Part shown: in pieces, positions 33,181 through 42,111 of the stretch
How positions within the stretch are numbered: the first letter of the stretch is position 1
Layout of the letters: each line of letters opens with the position of its first letter
Origin: Litoditis marina
Taxonomy: Eukaryota > Nematoda > Chromadorea > Rhabditida > Rhabditidae
Reading direction: 5' to 3'
DNA: 64,000 bases
Assembly (NCBI GenBank): GCA_964036275.1
Contig: OZ038437.1
Span: 13,214,590-13,278,589, forward strand
Position numbers and translations under genes: made by a program
Notes under the pieces: model-generated
Seen by the model: only the letters and a program-made list of their open reading frames with translations
Told to the model about the DNA's origin: nothing
Databases searched by the model: none

Positions 33181-35629
33181 TTAGATTCTGAAATTATGAT
33201 TAGACAAATAGTTCATAGTTTTTTGACGAAAAGATGCCGAATTTATACTGAGAAATGTCTTGGCTGGTATTTGGTTCCAAATGTGGATATAACGCAGAAA
33301 GAAAGATTGTTTGAAGAATTCGTGATTTATGCGCGGTACTAGGACAAAATAGGAATGATTACGTGATTGGTTAGAACGATGAGAACGCGTGAAAAAAGCG
33401 GCGAAGTCTAAATCAACCTCACCTATTGCCATCTTGTACATGAAAGCGAGACCAGCAGCGGTTCTTCTCTGTTGCAACGTGGTTGTTTCCAAAGCAGACA
33501 GACGTTCTTCGTATGACATTTCTGTCATTCCAACTCGATTGAAAACTCTCTTCGTAAACGTTCTCTGCACAGATTCCAATTCCTTAATCATATTTAAAAG
33601 TATGGGGTCCCATACTTCACATGAGTACTCAATAATTGGCCTAACATATGTACAGAACAATTTGAACAGAAGTGCCGGATTTTTGGTGGCGAAAGATTTC
33701 AAAATGTAGTTTGATTTCGCGCGGCAACGGCTGACTACAGAGGAAATATGGTTCGAGAAAGAAAGTTTTTGATTGTAAACAATACCCAAATCCTTGAATT
33801 CAACCACGTTCTCCAGCTTGTTGCCATCAAGATAGAAATCGTGTGCTGGGTGACGATTTCCAATGCACATAACTTTCGTTTTACCAATATTTACATCCAT
33901 TTGCCAAGTTTTGGACCAAAGAGAGATGGCATTAATGCCGTCTTGGAGAGATTGAGGTGAGTTAATGGTGTAAATTTTGCTATCATCTGCGTACATTTGA
34001 CAATGTACTCCTGAAGGCAAGTTATCCGAAATATCATTAATGTATAGAATGAACAGAATAGGACCGAGAACTGTTCCTTGTGCAACACCAGATGAACAAG
34101 GAAAAGAGTTGGAGAGTTTGCCGTTGACCACAACAGATTGAGTGCGATTGTGAATTAGATTTTTGAGGAAATTGAGAAGGCAGCCGGAGATGCCATAAGA
34201 TTGTAGTTTGGTCAACAGCAAATCATGCGGGATAGAATCAAAGGCACGAGAGAAATCAATAAAACACGCAGACACAAAATTACCCGAATCAATCTCTTTT
34301 TGCCACCTTGGAACAGTTGATAGTAGAGCGGATGTTGTACTTTTACGTGCAAGAAAACCATGTTGGGCGGAGGAGATGAGATTGTTTTGATGCAGGTATG
34401 TGAGTAGAGGTTTACAAACAATTCTTTCCATAACTTTTGAAATTCCCGAGGTTAGAGAAATTGGTCGATAGTTGGATGGATTCGATCGGGTGCCTTTCTT
34501 GAATATTGGACGAACGATAGCGGTTTTCCAGAGATTTGGTACTTCTCCAGTTAACAGAATTCGACGAAATAAGTACGTGAGTGGACTAGTGAGTGCAATC
34601 GCGCACTTTTTCAGAAAGTAATAGGGAAGGCTGTCCGGAGAAGTTGAAACTCGCAAAGGCAATTTCAATAAGGCTCGATAGGTGGTTTCACTAGTAATTT
34701 CAATATAGTTCAGAATCGCAGTAGTTCGGGTCGGAAATGCTTGTTGATGACCACAGGGCTTCTTATATACGGATTCAAAATACCTAGCAAATTCATTCGA
34801 CTTTTCTTGATCAGATACAATAACATCTCCATGAATATTTTTGACCGTTCCAATTTTTCCAGTTGATTTCAGACGACTATTGCAATACTTATAGAAACGT
34901 TTAATATTTCTTGAAGAGGCTATTTTCTCTTCTTCAATGAGGCGAATACGATCTAACCGACGTTTCAGATATCGGGAGGCCTTGCAATACTTAGCGATAC
35001 ATCTGTGACGCATGTCGAATAATCTTTTGACTCTCTCTTGCAACGTGGTGATTGATTGAGGAAGTTTCCGTTCAGCTTGTTTACTAGTCATTCTAGGAAC
35101 AAATTGGGTAATAAGCCCGTTACAGTAGTCGGTGAAGTACTGATAGCATTCATCAACAGTTGAGTATGAGTCGAAAACAACTGGCCAATTGATATCCAAT
35201 AAATGCGTGCAGATCTGGTCGTAATTCCCACTGGCAAAGTTAAGATAAGTAAGAGGTTCAGAAACAGATGGCAGCTTGAGAGCCAAATCGAAACGCACAG
35301 AACAATGATCAGAGGTGGAGAAAGGTGAAAGAACACACACATCAGAAATAATGGACTGGTCGGAAGATAAAACAAGATCAATAATATTGTCACAATGAGT
35401 GGCAGAGCACACATGCTGGTGCAAGTTATGTGAGACACAAAAATTAAGAAATTCCCGAGAACTCGGAGATGTCGCATAGGAAAAATAGAAGATGTAAACC
35501 AATTTATACCCGGAAAATTGAGATCACCAACCAGAATCACAGGATAAGTAGCATTCATATACACATCAGCTAAAAATGTTAGCATTGCGCTAAGCGCTTG
35601 GAGAGATGCGGAGGGACTACGGAACATGT
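33181..35629 (-). pseudogene. LINE ORF2, 3' part: end of endonuclease and reverse transcriptase
   Basis: The piece nearest the insertion (35629 to about 35500) carries the GDLNFPGINW endonuclease motif in one frame. Near 35,480-35,510 the frame shifts by one, and 773 codons follow to the stop at 33181. In that frame are SDHCSV (about 64-69, end of the endonuclease), RPIFKKG (331-337), motif A FIDFSRAFDS (414-423), motif B SGVAQGTVLGP (471-481) and motif C YADD (504-507), so the catalytic Asp residues are present. The copy is dead because of the frameshift and the nested element. The C-terminal ~250 residues lack any domain I recognise. Confidence 0.88.
35626..35629 (+). other. Left 4-bp target duplication of the Penelope-like insert
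   Basis: ATGT here and at 41774-41777. Dropping one copy and the insert restores an uninterrupted LINE reading frame across the junction (..SPN|MFRSPS..), which confirms both ends. Four extra bases AATG follow before sequence shared with the full copy. Confidence 0.8.
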
Positions 35630-35633
35630 AATG

Positions 35634-36726
35634 ACAACCTATAAAGTTCAGATTCATAAGTGGAGCCAAACATAGCAGTTTAAAAACACTTTCTGTCACT
35701 TTACAAATCATTCTAAAACATGTTAGAGTGCATTTCAAAAACCTATGCAATGTCATATTTGAAAGAACCGGTGTCAAAATGTTTTGGGCAGTTGATAATA
35801 GTTTCACAGTAGTTAAAGATATTCTGAAAATTATACCAAACTCGGACACCCGAATATTTTCAGCAGACTTCACCAGTCTATTTACAAATTTACCACATAG
35901 TGTTGTTAAATCAAGCATGTATGGACTATTGGAGATTTGTATGAAAAACCAAAACTATGTACACATTAACGGTAACTATTGTAATTACTCCTCAAGTAGT
36001 TCAGGGAAAGGAAATTATTATACAAAAAACGAAGTATTCTATATGATATGTTCCTTACTTGACAATAGCTTTGTTAACTATGCTGGTTCTGTATATCAAC
36101 AAAAGTTTGGTATCCCACAAGGTGCGAATTGCTCCCCACAAATAGCTGATCTCACATTGTCATTCATGGAGTACAAATTCATGAAGTCAACTATTTCTGC
36201 TGTAGGAAATTTTGTAGCTAGAAAATATAATAACAGTTATAGATATATAGATGATGTTTTACATATATCTCATCACTGTGAAGATTTCAAAGAAAATATT
36301 CCTCTAATTTATGATCCTACACTCAACCTAGAGCCTACTGCAGATATTAAGCTTGATTGTGATTTTCTTGACTTGGAAATAAAGTTAAACCGAAATAATA
36401 TTGTTACGTCACTTTTCAATAAAACTGACCTATACAAATTCAGAGTACTTCGTTACCCTAATTTTCATTCTAATATTGACACAAGGTCTGGTTTAAATAC
36501 CATAGCTGGGGAAATAATTCGCTTTTCTCGAACGTGTTGCTTGTATACTGATTTCGAGGACAGAATTGTCCAACTAGTTAGTTTCTATAAAATCAACTCT
36601 TGGCCATTAACAATGCTAGTTAATCGCATATTTAGAGTTCTCCACAATAATCCACTCATTAAACGAAAATATGGACTAGAAAAGAACATTCCCATTACTC
36701 TTTTATATAAAATGAGAGAAGTCTAA
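35634..36726 (+). pseudogene. Truncated Penelope-like reverse transcriptase (upstream copy)
   Basis: Starts in the middle of the coding region, at the position of residue ~563 of the full ORF, and stays open to the same stop. It keeps the motif A aspartate (ADFTSLFTNLP), motif B GIPQGANCSP and YIDD but lacks the whole N-terminal half. One residue differs from the full copy (Asp for Glu in the CDFLDLEI segment). Expected as the body of the upstream pseudo-LTR, not as a working gene. Confidence 0.88.
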
Positions 36727-37203
36727 TATTGATCGACACATATCTGTACCCATTGCCATTGGGCACGTCCTATCCAGCCACTCATTGTCACTCTCCATCC
36801 AAATAATAGTTGCTAGCTAGTTACATTCTGGACTATCTAATTTCTCTCTAAATTCTCTTTTCTCTCCTCTAAATTTCTTGAAATAGTTTCACTAGGTTAA
36901 CTAAGAACAGGTCATCTACTGATGAGGGCTCCCTGTTTGACATATGGATTGATAATTGCCCGAAATGTCGAGGTAACTAAAGATTGTAATAGGCAATCTA
37001 GGAATTTGCACAGTGCAAATAAATTTATCTCCTTCTCTCTTTCTCTCTTTTTCTTACTCTATTTCTCCTGTATCTAGTTACAACTTGGACTCTGTAGCCA
37101 ATAATTATAATAGGATTACAGCCCGTAAAGTTCTAGACTTCTAAAAACAACCTCTTTATTTAAATTTATTGCAAGTCAATTTTGTTGTACTAGTAAAACC
37201 CAA
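36727..37203 (+). repeat. 3' non-coding part of the upstream Penelope-like pseudo-LTR
   Basis: Identical by eye to 41295-41771. It contains the hammerhead-like motif, a pyrimidine-rich CTCTTTCTCTCTTTTTC tract and two ATAATTATAATAGG-type segments. It would provide the promoter/leader end for the downstream full copy. Confidence 0.8.
36909..36978 (+). ncRNA. Hammerhead-like ribozyme motif, upstream copy
   Basis: CTGATGA (36919-36925), a GGGC/GCCC stem (36926-36929 with 36958-36961), GAAA (36962-36965), then TGTC (36966-36969). This is the conserved order of a type I hammerhead core with cleavage after GTC. The third stem would be minimal, which is typical of the motifs reported from Penelope-like elements. 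Stem I pairing between ATCTA before the core and GAGGTAAC after it is only partial. Activity is untested. Confidence 0.65.
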
Positions 37204-37455
37204 TGAACTAGTCTGAGGAAATGTGTTGATGTGTAGCCATAGCTCACTCGCCATTGTACTCAGAAAACAAAAATTATCTTTCATTGATAATACGGACTCA
37301 ATTCTTCACCTTCTAACATGCATGATTTATTGTCCAAGAACACAAACTAGTTACAACAATTACGTTTTGTGAATTCGACAAGGAGAATATCCTATGTAGT
37401 TATTAGTTCAAGTTCCTATCAAAAATGGAACTCAATTTTTATTTCTCTGTAGACC

Positions 37456-37529
37456 GTGATGTTCTCAACCGAGTGTTGTCTAAGTACCACTCAAATCATG
37501 GTTTGCCTAAGAGCCCATGTGAACTTCAC
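37456..37529 (+). ncRNA. Repeated structured motif, copy 1
   Basis: Conserved blocks GTCTAAGTAC (37478-37487) and ATGGTTTGCCTAAG..GCCCAT (37498-37518) lie inside a closing stem GTGATGTTC/GAACTTCAC (8 of 9 pairs). ATGG and CCAT form an inner hairpin. I do not recognise the family. Confidence 0.6.
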
Positions 37530-37610
37530 GAAAATCATTTATTTAGTGTAAAAAAGTACAGTTCTCAATCGAGTATTCTTTTTGCTGTTTCAAATAGATA
37601 GTTTGCGTCA

Positions 37611-37678
37611 TTCTACTCTGAGTGCTGTCTAAGTACCGCTCTATCTATGGTTTGCCTAAGTGCCCATATGAGTCAGAA
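37611..37678 (+). ncRNA. Repeated structured motif, copy 2
   Basis: GTCTAAGTAC at 37627-37636 and ATGGTTTGCCTAAG..GCCCAT at 37647-37667. The closing stem is TTCTACTC with GAGTCAGAA (8 pairs and one bulged C). A further GTTCTCAATCGAGTATT at 37561-37577 resembles the left part of copy 1 but lacks the conserved core. Confidence 0.6.
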
Positions 37679-37815
37679 CTACGCTAAAATTTATTTTCGA
37701 AATTTCATAACTCATGAATTCAATCTCACAGCACCATCACAGAACGCCACGTAACCCACAACTCCACTAAAACCAAAATATCCACGCATCTATTTTTCAC
37801 ATTCATTAATCTTCG

Positions 37816-37887
37816 ATGTTCTCACAAATGTTCTGTCTAAGTACAGTTCATCCAATGGTTTGCCTAAGTGCCCATGCTTGAGAACAT
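37816..37887 (+). ncRNA. Repeated structured motif, copy 3
   Basis: GTCTAAGTAC at 37835-37844 and ATGGTTTGCCTAAG..GCCCAT at 37855-37875. The closing stem ATGTTCTCA/TGAGAACAT is a perfect 9 bp. This is the most regular of the three copies. Confidence 0.65.
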
Positions 37888-38513
37888 TGCAATCTCATTA
37901 TACCTTTTTGCGTGATATTTGGTTCCACCTAATACTATTTTTAGCAGACACAATCTCCTGATAACAAAATTTGAGTTTATGATGTGAAACTTAAAAATAT
38001 CATTCCCAAAAATTTTTCTTCTACCCTCACCTACTTCGAAATTTTGTCCCCTTGATATTCATAAATGAAACCTCATTTCATTAGCTCTAGGTTTTCAATA
38101 GTATATTACTTTTCATTCCTTTATATTCTTATCATTACATGTTCTGGCTCTGCTCAAAAGGATAGCAACCAAAGGGATAATAATAATAGTACATGATTGA
38201 CAAATTGTTTCTAGACCACCCTCATAATTAACGCTGTAGTTACTCCCATTTCATATCTAACAATCGTATTAATCATAGTTAAAGTGTAGTTGAGAGATCT
38301 TGCCATCGTGAGTGAAAACCCTAACCACTAGTAGTTCTCACGTGGTAGTGCTCTTCGAACACTCCCCAGGTCCTTCGTACCTAGGAAACAAAAAACTGTT
38401 TCCAAAACAACTGCTGACTGGGGGATGTAAAGGCCTGCCTCCCCCTGGTAATAAGGCCTTCTAACACTCTCCACAACCCTCAAACCGACTCCCATAATAA
38501 CTGGTATAGTTCT

Positions 38514-41294
38514 GTGACCAGAAGTAGGAATCGCAATCATATTGTTCCTACTTCGTTTTCAAATGAGAAGGGTAGAAGGTGTAATCGGGGCAACTGTAGA
38601 ATTTGTGATCTAATTAATTTTGAATCCACTAGCGCTTGTACCGTAACACGTAACGTGTACGCCACCAACAAACCGAAGGAGGTTAACTGCAATACCAAAA
38701 ATGTTGTTTATATGATAACCTGTGGAACCTGCTCCTCACAATACGTGGGAGAAACTACTCAGAGTTTAAGGAATAGGATAAATCAGCATTTGTTATCATT
38801 TAAAAAATCTAATCTGAACACTTTCGTGTCTAAACATTTTTTAGAAACAGGACATGATCCTAATAATGTTAGAATTGACATTTTAGATCATGTAAATGAT
38901 AGTAATCAATCACCAAAGTCAATGTTGCGTGACCAAGAATTACTTTGGATTAAAATTATGCTCACTTGTTACCCACTTGGTCTAAACGACCAGATCAAAG
39001 GCTTTGGTAATATTTCAAACCATACCAACCCACTGTCAAAAAACTCACACCCATATTTTGTTATGTCAACTCCAATCAAAAGAAATAGTCATGGAAGAAA
39101 ACGTAGATCCCGTAAACTTCAAAAAGTTCATCGAACGGAAGATAGTCTTTTGGACACTCTACAGCGAATGAACGGCCGTGAATTATATATTTTATCTCGT
39201 TCTTTAACCAACATTGAAAAGAATGTGCTTACCAATTTTGCCTGTTCGAATGATTTCGAGAACCTCACTCTCAATATGAAGTATAAGATATACAGCCTTA
39301 TCAGCAATCATTTTTGGGCGAAAAGTTCGGTCGTGAAAAAGACCCCTACATTAAGTATCAAACTGGATTTTATTTCTAAAAAACTAGAGAAAATTCATTT
39401 ACCCAGTCTCATAAATAACAGTAAAATTAAAAGTTTATTGAGAGATATCACTTCAGTGAACGATGCTTTTATTCGAACTATCTATACTTACGATGAACCA
39501 ATTTCATTGAAAATTTTCAATTATAATAAATTTCTCCGAGATATGGATGACTACAAAAAACATCTCATTCTTTCTAATGATTGTGAGTGCACACTCTCTC
39601 GTAATTCAACTTACGTTGATCCAACACATCGTCATATATGCACTGGCGACCTCAATATCATAGAAAACACTCGTTTACGAAAATTACTATCATTGGGAAC
39701 CAAATATCGTACACATAATACAACAACTTCGGCGGACTTTGTTCAACTAGCTATCTCAGCCAAACTTAAGATAACAGAAAGCTTGAAAAAGAAATTTAAA
39801 CCTACGCAAGATAAACTTGCCCATTTCAGTTCTGTATTTGACACAGAAGTTATTGATAAAGTTCGCTCTCGTTCAAACTTGTTAACCGTTGAAGAAAAAG
39901 AAGAATTAATTCTCTCTGCTGAAGATTTTACGGACCTCAAGAGTTTGAAAGCAAAATACATTATTACCTGTGTGGATAAAGCCTCTAGCAATTATGCACT
40001 TATATGCCCAAAGTTCTATCTCCAACAAATGGAGAATGAAATGAGTAGAAATAATCTCAATAATGTTACTTACCAACTTTCTAATCTTAACATACAACAT
40101 GTGCTTGAAAGACACCGACGAATTCATAACTCACTCAGCCTTAAAAATTCTGACGATAATATCAGTTTACCTCTAATTTACGGTATACCAAAGATGCATA
40201 AACAACCTATAAAGTTCAGATTCATAAGTGGAGCCAAACATAGCAGTTTAAAAACACTTTCTGTCACTTTACAAATCATTCTAAAACATGTTAGAGTGCA
40301 TTTCAAAAACCTATGCAATGTCATATTTGAAAGAACCGGTGTCAAAATGTTTTGGGCAGTTGATAATAGTTTCACAGTAGTTAAAGATATTCTGAAAATT
40401 ATACCAAACTCGGACACCCGAATATTTTCAGCAGACTTCACCAGTCTATTTACAAATTTACCACATAGTGTTGTTAAATCAAGCATGTATGGACTATTGG
40501 AGATTTGTATGAAAAACCAAAACTATGTACACATTAACGGTAACTATTGTAATTACTCCTCAAGTAGTTCAGGGAAAGGAAATTATTATACAAAAAACGA
40601 AGTATTCTATATGATATGTTCCTTACTTGACAATAGCTTTGTTAACTATGCTGGTTCTGTATATCAACAAAAGTTTGGTATCCCACAAGGTGCGAATTGC
40701 TCCCCACAAATAGCTGATCTCACATTGTCATTCATGGAGTACAAATTCATGAAGTCAACTATTTCTGCTGTAGGAAATTTTGTAGCTAGAAAATATAATA
40801 ACAGTTATAGATATATAGATGATGTTTTACATATATCTCATCACTGTGAAGATTTCAAAGAAAATATTCCTCTAATTTATGATCCTACACTCAACCTAGA
40901 GCCTACTGCAGATATTAAGCTTGAATGTGATTTTCTTGACTTGGAAATAAAGTTAAACCGAAATAATATTGTTACGTCACTTTTCAATAAAACTGACCTA
41001 TACAAATTCAGAGTACTTCGTTACCCTAATTTTCATTCTAATATTGACACAAGGTCTGGTTTAAATACCATAGCTGGGGAAATAATTCGCTTTTCTCGAA
41101 CGTGTTGCTTGTATACTGATTTCGAGGACAGAATTGTCCAACTAGTTAGTTTCTATAAAATCAACTCTTGGCCATTAACAATGCTAGTTAATCGCATATT
41201 TAGAGTTCTCCACAATAATCCACTCATTAAACGAAAATATGGACTAGAAAAGAACATTCCCATTACTCTTTTATATAAAATGAGAGAAGTCTAA
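38514..41294 (+). CDS. Penelope-like polyprotein: GIY-YIG-like nuclease then reverse transcriptase
   Basis: An unbroken frame of ~926 codons (open from 38418). Residues 23-31 hold a CNRGNCRIC cysteine cluster, and 64-125 a GIY-YIG-like domain with VVYMITC, YVGET and the following Arg and His residues. A long middle region (about 180-550) has no motif I can name. The reverse transcriptase follows: RFISG, motif A ADFTSLFTNLP with Asp 641, motif B FGIPQGANCSP (721-731), YIDD (767-770), then CDFLDLEI. Motifs match Penelope-like enzymes rather than LINE or LTR ones. There is no ATG before the GIY-YIG domain (the first in-frame Met is at about residue 67), so translation must start in an upstream spliced exon or at a non-ATG codon, or the N-terminus is damaged. 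Likely otherwise intact. Confidence 0.88.
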   Translation: MTRSRNRNHIVPTSFSNEKGRRCNRGNCRICDLINFESTSACTVTRNVYATNKPKEVNCNTKNVVYMITCGTCSSQYVGETTQSLRNRINQHLLSFKKSNLNTFVSKHFLETGHDPNNVRIDILDHVNDSNQSPKSMLRDQELLWIKIMLTCYPLGLNDQIKGFGNISNHTNPLSKNSHPYFVMSTPIKRNSHGRKRRSRKLQKVHRTEDSLLDTLQRMNGRELYILSRSLTNIEKNVLTNFACSNDFENLTLNMKYKIYSLISNHFWAKSSVVKKTPTLSIKLDFISKKLEKIHLPSLINNSKIKSLLRDITSVNDAFIRTIYTYDEPISLKIFNYNKFLRDMDDYKKHLILSNDCECTLSRNSTYVDPTHRHICTGDLNIIENTRLRKLLSLGTKYRTHNTTTSADFVQLAISAKLKITESLKKKFKPTQDKLAHFSSVFDTEVIDKVRSRSNLLTVEEKEELILSAEDFTDLKSLKAKYIITCVDKASSNYALICPKFYLQQMENEMSRNNLNNVTYQLSNLNIQHVLERHRRIHNSLSLKNSDDNISLPLIYGIPKMHKQPIKFRFISGAKHSSLKTLSVTLQIILKHVRVHFKNLCNVIFERTGVKMFWAVDNSFTVVKDILKIIPNSDTRIFSADFTSLFTNLPHSVVKSSMYGLLEICMKNQNYVHINGNYCNYSSSSSGKGNYYTKNEVFYMICSLLDNSFVNYAGSVYQQKFGIPQGANCSPQIADLTLSFMEYKFMKSTISAVGNFVARKYNNSYRYIDDVLHISHHCEDFKENIPLIYDPTLNLEPTADIKLECDFLDLEIKLNRNNIVTSLFNKTDLYKFRVLRYPNFHSNIDTRSGLNTIAGEIIRFSRTCCLYTDFEDRIVQLVSFYKINSWPLTMLVNRIFRVLHNNPLIKRKYGLEKNIPITLLYKMREV

Positions 41295-41771
41295 TATTGA
41301 TCGACACATATCTGTACCCATTGCCATTGGGCACGTCCTATCCAGCCACTCATTGTCACTCTCCATCCAAATAATAGTTGCTAGCTAGTTACATTCTGGA
41401 CTATCTAATTTCTCTCTAAATTCTCTTTTCTCTCCTCTAAATTTCTTGAAATAGTTTCACTAGGTTAACTAAGAACAGGTCATCTACTGATGAGGGCTCC
41501 CTGTTTGACATATGGATTGATAATTGCCCGAAATGTCGAGGTAACTAAAGATTGTAATAGGCAATCTAGGAATTTGCACAGTGCAAATAAATTTATCTCC
41601 TTCTCTCTTTCTCTCTTTTTCTTACTCTATTTCTCCTGTATCTAGTTACAACTTGGACTCTGTAGCCAATAATTATAATAGGATTACAGCCCGTAAAGTT
41701 CTAGACTTCTAAAAACAACCTCTTTATTTAAATTTATTGCAAGTCAATTTTGTTGTACTAGTAAAACCCAA
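41295..41771 (+). repeat. 3' non-coding end of the full Penelope-like copy
   Basis: Second copy of 36727-37203. The element ends at AAAACCCAA, after which LINE sequence resumes. Confidence 0.82.
41477..41546 (+). ncRNA. Hammerhead-like ribozyme motif, downstream copy
   Basis: Same core as the upstream copy: CTGATGA 41487-41493, GAAA 41530-41533, GTC 41535-41537. Two copies in the two terminal repeats would let a long transcript be cut to unit length if active. Confidence 0.65.
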
Positions 41772-41773
41772 GG

Positions 41774-41777
41774 ATGT
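41774..41777 (+). other. Right 4-bp target duplication of the Penelope-like insert
   Basis: ATGT, pair of 35626-35629. Confidence 0.8.
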
Positions 41778-42111
41778 TAGGACTATGAAATTGAATGCCT
41801 ACCAACTGTATATAGTGCGAGAAACTGCGACTGAATGAGAAAGAATGTGAGAAAGTAGAACAAACGAGCATGGCGACTCCACCACCAGGAATATCGTCTT
41901 CACGATCACAACGATAAACAGAATACACATTGTTAAGAGAAAGTGAGGCATCGGGCAAATTATCACATTTTAACCACGTTTCAGTCATACAAACAAGAAG
42001 AGGAGAGGAGGACAATAAATGATTTAAACAGGAGAGTTTATTTACTACAGAACGAGAATTAATTAGAAAACAAGCAAATTTACTAAATTGAACGGGCGTT
42101 GCAGTCTGATC
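41774..42111 (-). pseudogene. LINE ORF2, 5' part: endonuclease N-terminus
   Basis: Begins in the codon after the ORF1 stop and in the same frame. It shows the usual endonuclease opening NSRSVVNKLSCLNHLL, then MTETWLK (with the catalytic Glu) and GGGVAML. There is no ATG between the ORF1 stop and the endonuclease core. It is cut after SPN by the Penelope-like insertion and continues at 35629. Confidence 0.85.

Larger units (their letters stand above)
37204..38513 (+). other. 5' leader of the full Penelope-like copy
   Basis: About 1.3 kb without a coding region. It holds three copies of a structured motif (37456-37887) and two simple hairpins near its end: GGAAACA/TGTTTCC (38384-38403) and GGGGGA/TCCCCC (38420-38445). 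The reading frame of the ORF is open from 38418. Confidence 0.7.
35630..41773 (+). mobile_element. Penelope-like retroelement, partial tandem dimer
   Basis: A 5'-truncated copy (35634-37203) is followed directly by a full copy (37204-41771). The shared 1,570 bases have a constant offset of 4,568, and I saw one substitution (T36357 against A40925), so the insertion is young. Truncated-plus-full tandem arrangement giving pseudo-LTRs is typical of this group. It lies in ORF2 of the LINE in opposite orientation. The GIY-YIG-like domain precedes the reverse transcriptase, the reverse of classic Penelope, as described for the Naiad clade. Confidence 0.88.

Noticed and set aside
37456..37887. Reading the three leader motifs as hammerhead or as tRNA-like sequence
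   Set aside because: No CTGATGA/GAAA core and no A or B box; the conserved GTCTAAGTAC and GCCTAAG blocks do not fit either.
39743..40486. Minus-strand frames opposite the Penelope-like ORF
   Set aside because: Shadows of the real + strand gene; no motifs.
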